From Providencia sp. PROV188 (GTDB lineage Bacteria; Pseudomonadota; Gammaproteobacteria; Enterobacterales; Enterobacteriaceae): a DNA stretch of 64,000 nt. The translations under genes were made by a program, and so were the position numbers. Below the pieces are notes generated by a model that was not told where the DNA came from, ran no database searches, and saw only the letters and a list, made by a program, of their open reading frames with translations. This document shows positions 1 to 8,975 of the stretch, in pieces. The stretch lies in NCBI RefSeq assembly GCF_027595165.1, contig NZ_CP097291.1, positions 2,542,001-2,606,000 on the forward strand. The letters run 5' to 3'. Numbering within the stretch: the first letter of the stretch is position 1; each line of letters begins with the position of its first letter.

Positions 1-737
1 AAAGTGTGATTATCTGATTTCGCTACAGAAGAGGGTAAATTTTCCTTTCTAGTTGAAAAAGTTATATCGTCTGCATATCTCGTATACGTACATGAATGTT
101 TTGCGGCGACCGCCGCTAATTTAATATCTAAAGCATGAGTGATTAAATTAGAAATGACGGGTGAGCACGGACTGCCCTGAGGCAGTTCGTTATTATAACA
201 GGCTATTTTTGCAATCACCGTGGCTATTTCTGGTTCAAGCAAAAAGTTTCTGTTTTTAATAAAAAAACCTCTCACTCTTCCGAAATTAAAACTACCGAAG
301 AAGTTTTCTAAATCAATATTGAAGACGTGCTTTTTCCCTAAGTGCATCATTGCGTTGGTAATAATTGAACGTTTTCTTTCAAATCCATGCGAAAGCGAGG
401 GCTGTTTTGTTTCTGAACCAGAGCACTTCACTTTTAAAAAAAGAGAGTTTTTTGCTTTTTGCCTCGTTATCTCTGAATCGGGGAACTTTAGAAAGATAAT
501 TTCATCCAGGCAGTCAAGTAATAAATCTGAAAGGGAGGATTGCAGGTTTTTTAGCATTCCTGAGGGAGCGCTGATAATTCTTTTACCCCCGTTTCTCTTG
601 GGGATCTCGAATTGTACATATTGATTTTCAGGTTTAATGACATATAAGCAATGCGTTAATGCAGAAGGTTTTACACCTAAAATCCTTGCTAAATCAGGCT
701 TTGTCTTTGCCGATTTTAATAATAAAAGTCTATTCAC
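1..737 (-). CDS. Retron reverse transcriptase (3' part cut by window edge)
   Basis: The first ~245 residues of a retron-type reverse transcriptase are encoded here; the rest lies left of the window. It would copy the adjacent msr-msd RNA into branched msDNA. Visible family marks are IDLENFFGSFNFGRVRGFF (fingers/palm), LPQGSPCSPVISNLI and the catalytic YADD in TRYADDITFST. From memory it resembles the Ec67/Ec107 retron enzymes most, some of which carry a C-terminal Toprim domain; that part cannot be seen here. I chose a GTG start at 737 because AGGTGA lies about six bases upstream and no ATG occurs early in the frame. The effector that makes retrons anti-phage is not visible. Confidence 0.93.
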   Translation of the reverse strand, partial: MNRLLLLKSAKTKPDLARILGVKPSALTHCLYVIKPENQYVQFEIPKRNGGKRIISAPSGMLKNLQSSLSDLLLDCLDEIIFLKFPDSEITRQKAKNSLFLKVKCSGSETKQPSLSHGFERKRSIITNAMMHLGKKHVFNIDLENFFGSFNFGRVRGFFIKNRNFLLEPEIATVIAKIACYNNELPQGSPCSPVISNLITHALDIKLAAVAAKHSCTYTRYADDITFSTRKENLPSSVAKSDNHT

Positions 738-754
738 TATACGTCACCTTTAAA

Positions 755-891
755 AAGGTTTATGGGCACTCTTACGCAAACTTGACAAGAATCTAAGAAG
801 CGCCAGGATAATAAGTTCCTGAAAGGGCAATCCTACCGGACATTTTTTTCACTGTTCGCGAAACGCGAACCAAAATCTGCCCATAAACCTT
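755..891 (-). ncRNA. Retron msr-msd RNA
   Basis: The ends form a perfect 14-base inverted repeat (755-768 and 878-891), the a2/a1 pair that all retron RNAs have. Reading the minus strand, a1 is followed at once by AGATTTTGG, so the G opposite position 877 is the likely 2'-branching guanosine; the Ec67 RNA has a very similar GGCAGATTT start. Next come a tight msr hairpin (GGTTCGCG/CGCGAAC, about 854-871) and the longer msd stem. The RNA ends about 18 bases before the reverse transcriptase start, the usual arrangement. Confidence 0.87.
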
Positions 892-895
892 CTTT

Positions 896-923
896 AATAT
901 ATCAAAAATCGGGCGGGTTGCAA
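896..923 (-). promoter_or_regulatory. Sigma-70 promoter of the retron
   Basis: On the minus strand TTGCAA (918-923) and TATATT (896-901) are separated by 16 bases. Transcription would start around 889-890, at the predicted 5' end of the msr-msd RNA. The fit between promoter and RNA end supports both calls. Confidence 0.65.
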
Positions 924-1469
924 TTTCTGTGTTCCTGCCCAACTGACATTTTGTGATTTTAGCAGCATCTGCTTATTGTACAGAGGGACGTTGTTCACAT
1001 TTCACGACCTGACCGCCCCTGATGTTTTTTCTTTCCTTTCGGTAAAATTCCAGCAGCGGAGGCTTTAACCGAGTACGATTTACCGCAAGCGGAGCTTTTC
1101 ACCTTGCTTTTTACATACTTCATAAGGGTTAGATGGAGTAAGAAAATGTAATTAATGACACTAATCAAATGTCCGCTATTCGCTCACAGCAGACCAGCCG
1201 ACGCTTCAGATGGGTAGTTTTATACTAGGAGCGAAAGTAGCTAAAATGGTTTGCAGTGACCAATGGAGTCAGAAGGCAACAAATCTGCATGTTTTGAGAT
1301 ATAAACTGATTAGTTTTCTTAAATGCTATAGATTGCTTTTCTTAAATATTATAGATTGGCTTGATACTAATATAGCATAAATTAAGTGCGCTTAATTAAA
1401 TGGACGGTTGCTTGAGGCAATTTCACTTATTACAGATTGAACTTTCGGTTGGAGGCTGTGGGAGTTAGA
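924..1469. other. Intergenic stretch, no gene seen
   Basis: I see no convincing reading frame or RNA between the retron promoter and the Mrr-like gene. The last 200 bases are AT-rich and contain a short near-repeat (GATTGCTTTTCTTAAAT / GATTAGTTTTCTTAAAT) at about 1308-1345. The promoter of the downstream gene probably lies here. Confidence 0.4.
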
Positions 1470-3083
1470 ATGGGACGGAGATCAGGATTTGAAGGTTTTA
1501 TACGAGCTACAGGCAGAGCCGTTGCAGCAGCAGAGCGTGAGCGTAAGAGAGCAGAACGTCATTATTTGGCCGAAGCTCGCCGTATAGAACGCGAAATAAA
1601 ACGTGATAATGCTCAGAGACTTCGCGAGCAAAAAGAGGCTGATAAGTTAGCAAAAAATATGTATCTGGAAGAACGTCAAGATGAAGTTTCCGATCTAAAC
1701 GCTGAGCTGACCGAGAATATCACTGCGCTTTCTACACTTCTGGAACATACTCTCGAATTTGACGATTCAATTGATTTTTCGGTATTAAAAAAACGCCCAA
1801 AATTCGAAGACTTCAAAACACCCAAACATCTCTTACCAGACCCTGAACCTGAGATGAAAGTCGTGAACGCTCCAGCCCTATGGATGACTATTTTCCCATG
1901 GGTAAAGAACAAATATTATCGAGAGTTACAGAGTGCAGAAGAATCTTTCAATAAAAATAAGGAAGATTATTCAGTTAAACTCTTAAATCAGAAAGTTGAG
2001 CTTGACGCTTTAGTTGCTGAGTATCAGACCCGAAAAACTGCTTATCTTGAAGAAATAAAAAGTCAACACGACGAAATTGACCAATTTGAGCAAGACTATC
2101 TCAACTGCGATCCTGACAGCGTGTTGACTTATTGTGAAATGGTATTAACACGGTCGGAATATCCTGAGAAGGGCTTTCCTCAAACCTTTAGGTTGGCCTA
2201 TTTACCTGATAGCAAAGAGTTGGTAGTTGAATACAACTTACCTGAAATTGCAGTAGTTCCACGCGAGTTAGAATACCGATATATCAAATCAAGAGATGCT
2301 ATTGATGCTAAGGCGCGAAAGATTAGCGAGATCAAAGAACTCTATCAGAACATAATCGCCGCGATCACACTCCGTACAATGCATGAGCTTTTCGAAGCTG
2401 ACAAGGCATCTGCTTTAACATCAGTTTTATTTAACGGTGTAATCGAAACTATCGATCCTACAAGCGGACATGACACCAAAGTCACATTAGTATCTGCCCG
2501 TGCTCACAAGGACGATTTCATGCAAATAAAACTGGGAAGGGTCGAAAAGAGTGCATGCCTTAGAAGTTTAGGCGCACAAGTTTCAGGGCGGCCAGATGAG
2601 CTTCAAGCAGTAAAACCTATTATTGAGTTCAACATGGTTGATAAACGCTTTATTGAACAAGGCGACGCTTTATCTGCCCTCGAAACACGACCAAACCTTA
2701 TGGAACTTTCACCATCAGAATTTGAGGTATTAGTATCAAATCTTTTCACTCAAATGGGACTGGACACCAAACTCACTAGAGGTACAAAAGATGGGGGCGT
2801 TGATGCAGTGGCATTTGACACTCGTCCGATCCTCGGAGGCAAAGTGGTGATTCAGGCTAAAAGATATAAAGACACCGTTGGCGTCAGCTCTGTTAGAGAT
2901 CTTTATGGGACAATGATGAATGAAGGGGCTAACAAAGGAATTTTGGTGTGTACAAGTCAATACGGTAAAGATGCATATCGTTTCTGCGAAGATAAACCAA
3001 TCGAACTGATTGATGGCGGCGGGCTTCTTTACCTCCTAAAAGAGCATGCTGGAGTATCAGCACGTATCAATCCCAACTTTTAA
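1470..3083 (+). CDS. Mrr-like restriction endonuclease with coiled-coil N-terminus
   Basis: A 537-residue protein. Residues ~10-60 are a charged, Arg/Lys/Glu-rich helix and ~140-200 form a second coiled-coil-like stretch. The last ~110 residues are a Mrr_cat-type PD-(D/E)xK nuclease: LSPSEFEVLVSNLFTQMG, then GTKDGGVDAVAF and VVIQAKRYKD, giving the catalytic D...QxK. Such proteins cleave DNA, often modified or foreign DNA; the target cannot be read from sequence. I chose the ATG at 1470 (MGRRSGFEGF) over 1437 because GGGAG lies seven bases before it and homologues I recall start this way. It stands alone between the retron and another nuclease, so a defence role is inferred. Confidence 0.8.
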   Translation: MGRRSGFEGFIRATGRAVAAAERERKRAERHYLAEARRIEREIKRDNAQRLREQKEADKLAKNMYLEERQDEVSDLNAELTENITALSTLLEHTLEFDDSIDFSVLKKRPKFEDFKTPKHLLPDPEPEMKVVNAPALWMTIFPWVKNKYYRELQSAEESFNKNKEDYSVKLLNQKVELDALVAEYQTRKTAYLEEIKSQHDEIDQFEQDYLNCDPDSVLTYCEMVLTRSEYPEKGFPQTFRLAYLPDSKELVVEYNLPEIAVVPRELEYRYIKSRDAIDAKARKISEIKELYQNIIAAITLRTMHELFEADKASALTSVLFNGVIETIDPTSGHDTKVTLVSARAHKDDFMQIKLGRVEKSACLRSLGAQVSGRPDELQAVKPIIEFNMVDKRFIEQGDALSALETRPNLMELSPSEFEVLVSNLFTQMGLDTKLTRGTKDGGVDAVAFDTRPILGGKVVIQAKRYKDTVGVSSVRDLYGTMMNEGANKGILVCTSQYGKDAYRFCEDKPIELIDGGGLLYLLKEHAGVSARINPNF

Positions 3084-3239
3084 TTACCGCTCCAAACTTG
3101 GACTAATGCTTGTAGCGAATGTTCACGAATAGAAATTCAGCACGAGCTTTTTAGTCGAGTAATTCAAGTATTTTAACAGTCATAATTAAATCTCAACGCC
3201 ACAAGAGATTTAATTATGGCTAAGCGACAAAATGCAGAG

Positions 3240-4121
3240 CTACTTTTGTGTTGTATAAACCTTGATGCGTGTATCTACCCGCTTGAAAACGTTAACACCT
3301 TCAGATGATAGTTGCTCATCTTGAGTGAAAACACCAAGAAATCGATATAGTGTCCGGTTCAGCTCATCACGAGAGTGAGCCATTACGATACGATAACGCC
3401 ACGTTTCCCTATAGTTGCGTGTTGGATTAAGACTTTTTTCCGTTATCAGATCACCATCAGTGGAAAGTGAATTGTCCCACTCCCCTGCCTTATACAACCG
3501 CGGAAACCAAACCATCACATCTCCGCCCAAACCAATCGCCTTTACAACAGTCTCAGGTACCCGCCAGCTACCTGATTGGTGGTGTCCTTTATCTCCATAA
3601 CTAAAGCACTGTAAAGCATCCTTGTGATATCGGAATACTGCGTGAGGACCCACTTCAATAACGCCTTCGTCAATATGCTTTTTAGCGGTATAACGGATGC
3701 CATAGTCCCAAGGATGGAACACTCCTTGCGCTTCCTGTTGGGCTTTTCTATCCCTAACAAGAAGGATGAATTCGTCAACAAGATGATTAATCTTGTCCAG
3801 TGTCGTGTTATTAGCTGGAATTCGTTTTTCAATAAATCCCGTCGCTTCCATGATGTCCAAACGGCGGATTCCGTCAGCCACTTTAGCTTCATCGCCATCA
3901 TGGTGCGCCTCGTCTATTTCAAGATACAACTTCAGCTGTGGAAAAAGCAGGTCTGCAAGATAAATTTTTCCGGAACGCCCTTCCTTTCGAATACACTGCT
4001 GGCAAACGAACTCAAGGTCAGGGTCATTCAACCTGTGAAAAATGCGATTGATAATGTAGTGTTCCCAGCGCTTATGAGAGATTTTTGATAGTGCCCGAAG
4101 AATATAGTCATCTTTACTCAT
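3240..4121 (-). CDS. PvuRts1I/AbaSI-family modification-dependent endonuclease
   Basis: 293 residues from the ATG at 4121. The N-terminus (MSKDDYILRALSKISHKRW, then FVCQQCIRKEG) closely matches the PvuRts1I/AbaSI family as I remember it. PvuRts1I itself comes from plasmid Rts1 of Proteus vulgaris. These enzymes have an N-terminal Vsr-like nuclease and a C-terminal SRA-like base-flipping domain, and cut DNA with 5-hydroxymethylcytosine or its glucosylated form, as in T-even phages. Candidate catalytic residues are D57, E68 and D70 (LADLLFPQ...YLEIDEAHH). The C-terminal half (HAVFRYHKDALQCFSYG, VMVWFPRLYKAGEW) is the SRA-like part. No methyltransferase is nearby, as expected for a modification-dependent enzyme. 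A start at 4142 is possible but less likely. Confidence 0.87.
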   Translation of the reverse strand: MSKDDYILRALSKISHKRWEHYIINRIFHRLNDPDLEFVCQQCIRKEGRSGKIYLADLLFPQLKLYLEIDEAHHDGDEAKVADGIRRLDIMEATGFIEKRIPANNTTLDKINHLVDEFILLVRDRKAQQEAQGVFHPWDYGIRYTAKKHIDEGVIEVGPHAVFRYHKDALQCFSYGDKGHHQSGSWRVPETVVKAIGLGGDVMVWFPRLYKAGEWDNSLSTDGDLITEKSLNPTRNYRETWRYRIVMAHSRDELNRTLYRFLGVFTQDEQLSSEGVNVFKRVDTRIKVYTTQK

Positions 4122-4433
4122 GTTAATACCATTTAAAAACAAATAAATAGCCAGACAAAAGACTTAACTTAGACGCCTGTATTCGCAAGCGTAGTATCAA
4201 AATAGTAAATATATCATCACCATAATACTTAGCACTGTAGTTACATCCGTCTAAATTCTGTCGGCCACTTCTTGAGGAAGCCTTTACTGGTTAACGCGCT
4301 ACCATCGTGCTAACTTCCATTCCTCACTCATACTTGGCCATCTAATTATAGCTGTCTTATTTTAGGTTCCCATCAGAAAATAAATTTAAAATGACTCTTA
4401 TCACACAACACTAACGTCACCCACCTCATAAGC
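4122..4433. other. Intergenic stretch between two leftward genes
   Basis: No gene seen. It contains the upstream region of the PvuRts1I-like gene and the 3' flank of the next leftward gene. I found no clear terminator. Confidence 0.35.
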
Positions 4434-5180
4434 CTATTTACTTTCCCTACAAACAACCTGTTGAAATGCATTTTTGATTGCTTCATCATTCCTTGACCAG
4501 TCCAGCATAGTACGATCTAAACTTTCTCTGACCATGCTGAAAGGCTTTCTTTCTAGTTCAAAGGCCTTACGGCGCTGTATATTTTCTTTGTTAAATGCTT
4601 TTCTATAAGGGCCATCAATAAAACGCCACAGCTTAGGTTCTATAGCATCAACAGCGTCGCGCTTTGTTTTCCAACCAGTTTCAGGCTTTTCGTCTTTGAG
4701 CAACCTGATAAGTTCCTCTTTCACGGGCTGATAACGTCCCGCACGATTAAAACCACCTTTAGATCCACTACTTTTCCGCCGTTGCTGTATCGACTCCTCA
4801 TGCTCACGACGATCCAATCCATCAAGATACCCCTGCCATAAAGCAAGAGCTTTTGTAGCCTGTACCATAAACCATACTCCCTCAGTCTGGTCTCCTTGCT
4901 TCCACTCATGTTCTCCCCAGTAAAAGTTAAGCCGTGCCCAATACAAATAGCCGTTTATATCGTAGTTTCTACGTATATTAACGCAATGATAAATATCACT
5001 ATATTTATCTTTCACGTATTCTCTGGCCTGGTTTAGATCATCATAATTTAGACGTATCCGCTCCATTTCCTGGACTACCTTTTCATCAAGTATCTCTATC
5101 GTGCGAATTCCACTTGTATCTAATCTAGTAATAAATAAATCAAATTCACTTTTTATCCTTTCAAAGATTTTATTCATCAT
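4434..5180 (-). CDS. Island protein of unknown function
   Basis: 248 residues; I do not recognise a characterised family. It looks soluble and helical. A central segment (NGYLYWARLNFYWGEHEWKQGDQTEGVWFMVQATKALALWQGYLDG) is rich in Trp/Tyr, and a basic segment (QQRRKSSGSKGGFNRAGRY) suggests nucleic-acid contact. The C-terminal part (KLWRFIDGPYRKAFNKENIQRRK) could be a small DNA-binding domain. I recall similar proteins beside AlpA-like regulators in integrative islands, and here it is divergent from one. The start at 5180 has AGGTAAC just upstream; 5177 is an equally close ATG. No function is assigned. Confidence 0.6.
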   Translation of the reverse strand: MMNKIFERIKSEFDLFITRLDTSGIRTIEILDEKVVQEMERIRLNYDDLNQAREYVKDKYSDIYHCVNIRRNYDINGYLYWARLNFYWGEHEWKQGDQTEGVWFMVQATKALALWQGYLDGLDRREHEESIQQRRKSSGSKGGFNRAGRYQPVKEELIRLLKDEKPETGWKTKRDAVDAIEPKLWRFIDGPYRKAFNKENIQRRKAFELERKPFSMVRESLDRTMLDWSRNDEAIKNAFQQVVCRESK

Positions 5181-5323
5181 ATTGTTACCTAATAGTTTTA
5201 TTGGAAAGTGAATATACATATAGTAAATGTATTTTAATACATACCTTCACATATTTCACCTTACGAGTTCTCCCTGTAACTTTGTAGTCCTATCCATACA
5301 GGACCTAACAGGAACAAACGCAT

Positions 5324-5557
5324 ATGACGACACAAACCATAAAAATCTTACGTATGAATGCGGTCGCGGACAAACTTGGTATCGCCCGTTCAACCATCTA
5401 TGACTGGCTCAATCCAAAGTCACCACGCTATGACTGTACATTTCCCAAACAATATCGTCTGGGTATACAGTCTGTCGGTTGGCTTGAGTCTGAACTGGAT
5501 GAATGGTTGTTGAAACGCCATTTGGTATCAGCATCTGCTATTGAGGAACTGACGTAA
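5324..5557 (+). CDS. AlpA-family transcriptional regulator
   Basis: A 77-residue winged-helix protein of the AlpA/MerR-like type (ILRMNAVADKLGIARSTIYDWLNPKSPRYDCTFPKQYRLG...WLESELDEWL). AlpA proteins switch on excision or cargo genes of P4-like and CP4-57-like islands. Helix-turn-helix residues are about 10-32, followed by the wing and the WLESELDEWL helix. It is divergent from the unknown gene at 4434-5180, so the 5181-5323 gap probably holds a shared control region. It marks this stretch as integrative-island DNA. Confidence 0.85.
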   Translation: MTTQTIKILRMNAVADKLGIARSTIYDWLNPKSPRYDCTFPKQYRLGIQSVGWLESELDEWLLKRHLVSASAIEELT

Positions 5558-5791
5558 ATATCGAATTGCATGCCTCCGATTTAGCAAATAAAATTTGATG
5601 AATAAGCAAATTAATTTCCTGGAATTAATTATTGGTTTGCTAGTGTGTTTCTACTTCATTTGAGACAGGTATGTCTTATTAATTGAAGTGGGTAGCGCTA
5701 GCCTACTAATTAGTATATTGATTCTAAATTAATACTTATAAAATATACTTACTTCATCAGCCAATATAAACTATTTTAATAAGAGTTCAGT

Positions 5792-6934
5792 ATGGCTATT
5801 TGTAAACGAAATAACTGTGAATCCTTAATAGGTCAACTGCCTGATGAGCGTAAATTACGTTTATGCTCTGACCATTACCAACTTAGATTATTCAATGCAG
5901 ATAGGCGAGCCATTAAGCGAGGATTAACATGTCAATATCCACCTTGTGGTAAAAGTCTATCTAATACCCGTAATCATCGCTACTGCTGTAATGAGCATCG
6001 TAATAAAGCTAGACGATTGATTGATGATAATGGCATTGTTAATCTAGTCAAACATTCTTACTGGCTTAATGTAGAGTCTATACTCAAAAATAATCCCCTT
6101 GGATTGGGGAGTATCAACAGTCCGGATGATATTACTAACCTTATTCGGCTATACCAGCGTAAAGCAACTCACCAGAAGGCATATAACACAATAAATGGGC
6201 GCAGAGTTACTGACTCGATAAAACGTCTTATTCCTTGGCTTGAGTTAGAACTATGCCATATTTATCCTAATTCAAAAGGAGGGAGTAATACCGTAGAAAA
6301 TATAATTATTGCCCCAGCGTTGATTAACAGGAAGATGAAAGACTCTGTACCTACTGACAATTTTAGTAAAAAGCTTAGTGGTATTAAGGGGGTAAGACCA
6401 TCTACTCCCGTCAAATCCACGCTTTTAAAGGCACTTATAGAGCAATACGGACAGATTGAAGTACAAGAAGCTCTATTTCCGGCTAAACAGGTAACGTTTG
6501 CTTCCGCCGAGGTATCGCATAGTTTATTTGGTACCAATATATATACTAATCCACCATTGTTAAAGCTATTAAAGGAAGAAACATCGCGCCTAGGTCTTGA
6601 ACAGCTAAGAGACTCAATTAATCATATTGAAAATAATGCATATATATCTGCTGGTCCTGCAAAGGAGCTATTTGCTGTTGCCTCTTTTCACGCTATGTTA
6701 AATGGAGATAAAGATCATTTTATTTATACATTTTCCGGCCTACGAGAAAACATTATGTTTCAGACAAAATATAAAAGGAGTTTAAATTACGATTATTATC
6801 AAAACATACTAGATCAATATATGTCCAATTATTTCAATCTGGATTTACATGATCAGGAAGCATGTAATATATTTTATAACTCTTTTTTTTCAGTGCCGCC
6901 ACTTAACAAGTATGGTGTTTTAGTCACCCCATAG
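5792..6934 (+). CDS. HNH-endonuclease-like protein with N-terminal Cys-rich region
   Basis: 380 residues. The N-terminus has metal-binding-like Cys/His pairs (CKRNNCESL, LCSDHYQLR, CQYPPCGKSL, YCCNEHRNK). Residues ~150-185 resemble an HNH nuclease core: ELCHIYPNSKGGSNTVENIIIAP, with His, then Asn in the NTVEN motif, and a downstream NRKM segment. The C-terminal ~180 residues are unassigned. It could be a DNA-nicking or defence nuclease, or act in island transfer. It stands alone, 234 bases after the AlpA-like gene and followed by a long non-coding gap. Its AT-rich codon use differs from the next gene. Function is not known to me. Confidence 0.65.
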   Translation: MAICKRNNCESLIGQLPDERKLRLCSDHYQLRLFNADRRAIKRGLTCQYPPCGKSLSNTRNHRYCCNEHRNKARRLIDDNGIVNLVKHSYWLNVESILKNNPLGLGSINSPDDITNLIRLYQRKATHQKAYNTINGRRVTDSIKRLIPWLELELCHIYPNSKGGSNTVENIIIAPALINRKMKDSVPTDNFSKKLSGIKGVRPSTPVKSTLLKALIEQYGQIEVQEALFPAKQVTFASAEVSHSLFGTNIYTNPPLLKLLKEETSRLGLEQLRDSINHIENNAYISAGPAKELFAVASFHAMLNGDKDHFIYTFSGLRENIMFQTKYKRSLNYDYYQNILDQYMSNYFNLDLHDQEACNIFYNSFFSVPPLNKYGVLVTP

Positions 6935-7479
6935 CAAGAAGGGCTTTAAGAAAATATCTACAAGTAATACTTTGCTATTGATAACTTACATTCAACTTTA
7001 CCGGCTTTATTTAAACTGCAAAATGGAAAAATCCGACTTTATGTTAACTCAAAAAGGTCTGGATTTAAAAAATTAAAGAGATGGCAGAGCATATTGCAAT
7101 GCCATCTTTCTTGCCAACTCAAATACAGAACAATCTTAAATTAATAAAAATCAACATCGCAAGATATGGAGTAACACTAAAATCAGTCGAATAACAATAC
7201 GCTAAAAATTAGTCATTACTAATAATCAAATAATTATAATCCTATATATAACCATGAAAATTTGAAATATATATTACCACTGTGAATAAGTACTAACTGA
7301 TAAATAAAATAACTCATGAATTATATTTTTAACATCCATATACGCTAAAAATTATCCGCTAATTCTTTTATATTCTCAGACACACCTTGTCCATGAGCCT
7401 GAGGACAGAACATATATTAGCCATTTTCAACGACATATCTGTGCATCACTCTCCCTTACAGTATGGTCTTTCCACCATA
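6935..7479. other. AT-rich intergenic stretch
   Basis: About 540 bases without a supported gene. It is very AT-rich and contains a repeated phrase CGCTAAAAATTA (about 7200 and 7343). Its right end may include a ruined 5' part of the YaaW-like pseudogene: short stretches in different frames resemble that family but no frame stays open. Confidence 0.4.
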
Positions 7480-8103
7480 CTGACTGAGGACAAGCAATGG
7501 CTGTTTACCGTCACGCCTCCTGTGGCGATCATACCCGCATAACTGGCAACACTGAGCGCCGTTTGCTGGCACCAAATTATCAGTGTTACTGGCAACAGAT
7601 CGCTGCTGAGATTCAACACTATGGCGTGAATACCTTGATGAGTTTGGCCCTTCTGCGGCAAGGAGTGGCTTACTGGAATATCCTCGAAGATGTATGCGAA
7701 AAGATCGATGTGAACTACAACGCAAAAAGTTCCACCGAAGCCATTGAACTCACTCTGTTAATGAAGCTACTGGAGAAGAGCTTGGACCAGATGACACAAG
7801 AAAAACTGGCTACCTTTTCCCGCAATATACAACTTGATCTAACCAACCCAACACCTCATCTTATCATCATGGTAATACAAACAGCGTTACGAACCTCTTT
7901 TCTAGCAGCACTGGAACTTTCTACCATGCAGTCCACAAATGTCGGGTGGCATCGCTATCTGGGGCACAGTAGTTGTTGCATCACGGATCAGGTTTGCTAT
8001 CGCCGATCTCTTTGCCATTGCACTCAGTTCAGCATAAATGATTTTCAACATTTCTGGCACGCCATACCAAATCACCATACCGGTCTGCATTATCGTGACC
8101 TGA
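7480..8103 (+). pseudogene. Decayed YaaW (UPF0174)-family gene
   Basis: The frame open from 7497 reads YWQQIAAEIQHYGVNTLMSLALLRQGVAYWNILEDVCEKIDVNYNAKSSTEAIEL in separate pieces that match the middle of E. coli YaaW (WQLIAGELQHFGG...YRAILLDV). The family's C-terminal signature, SAYRVTIPAV in YaaW, appears as GTPYQITIPV at about 8053-8082, but in another frame and after an in-frame TAA. So there is at least one frameshift plus one stop, and the 5' end is not readable. By chance the first frame stays open into the next gene, making a false fusion. The function of the intact family is unknown. Confidence 0.75.
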
Positions 8104-8186
8104 CTCTATCAGCGACATATTTCCCGTTAATCCACTTTTTGCCGACCGCTGGCTGGTCCGGCTATTTTCTGCAGGGAGCATTTATC

Positions 8187-8864
8187 ATGCCTAAACAGGA
8201 ACACCGCTATGACAGGTTAGCCATACGTCTCGCTATACTTGTCAGCCGTCTCTTTATGGGCGAATCACTCAACATTAGTCAACTGGCACAAGAGTTTGGC
8301 GTTTCTGGTCGTACGGTACAGCGCGACCTGCGTGAGCGTCTACGTTATCTCGACACTGAATATATCGACGGTCACGTTAGTCTCCGTGATGCACGAGGAC
8401 CTTTCCGAACTAACAGTGATATTCTGCGCTTTGCTCAGATAACCAGCGTGGCGCATTATTTTCCAGTTCTGGATCCTAAACTGCTTTCAGTACTACTTGA
8501 TAACCGTCAGGACCCTCCCTGTATTGTCTGGAATGATCCGCCACGGCAGGCTCCTGCATTATTTGACGGTTTTCAGGTCATTGTTCAGTCCATCATCCGT
8601 AACCGTCTCATACGTTTTCTTCATCGTGAACATCTGCAGTCATCAATCGCACCTTACAGGCTCATTTGCCACGACGGAGAGTGGTATCTGGCGGCAGTAT
8701 CAAAGGATCGTATTCAGGTTTTTACCCTCTCAGCAATTACCGATGTGGTGATGACCACCAGCAGTTTTGCACGGAACAGGCATATTGATCGTATCCTGCA
8801 GGATCCGAGATTTATGCGTGCTCTTCCTCATTTTGATTACATCAGCGGGATTATTCATAAATAA
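8187..8864 (+). CDS. WYL-domain transcriptional regulator
   Basis: 225 residues from ATG 8187, which has GGGAG about nine bases upstream. Residues ~1-60 are a DeoR-like winged helix (SLNISQLAQEFGVSGRTVQRDLRERL). Residues ~115-215 are a WYL domain, with APYRLICHDGEWYLAAVSKDRIQVFTLSAIT. WYL regulators bind nucleic acids or nucleotide ligands and often control phage-defence genes. The same frame is open back to 7497, but that part belongs to a decayed YaaW-like gene. It is followed by two exported-protein genes that may share its transcript. Confidence 0.85.
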   Translation: MPKQEHRYDRLAIRLAILVSRLFMGESLNISQLAQEFGVSGRTVQRDLRERLRYLDTEYIDGHVSLRDARGPFRTNSDILRFAQITSVAHYFPVLDPKLLSVLLDNRQDPPCIVWNDPPRQAPALFDGFQVIVQSIIRNRLIRFLHREHLQSSIAPYRLICHDGEWYLAAVSKDRIQVFTLSAITDVVMTTSSFARNRHIDRILQDPRFMRALPHFDYISGIIHK

Positions 8865-8975
8865 GTTAATTGTCACTCTGCAGGTATATTCAAAATCTCT
8901 TAAAAAAGAAGAAATGAAATATCTGGTCAACCCTACCCCCCAAAAAATCAATTTATTCGGATCAAGGATTATTAA

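Noticed and set aside
220..624. Open frame on the plus strand at the left edge
   Set aside because: It is the antisense of the retron reverse transcriptase; all RT motifs are on the minus strand.
7497..8864. A 455-residue YaaW-WYL fusion protein
   Set aside because: The YaaW part is decayed and changes frame; the WYL gene has its own ribosome site and ATG at 8187.
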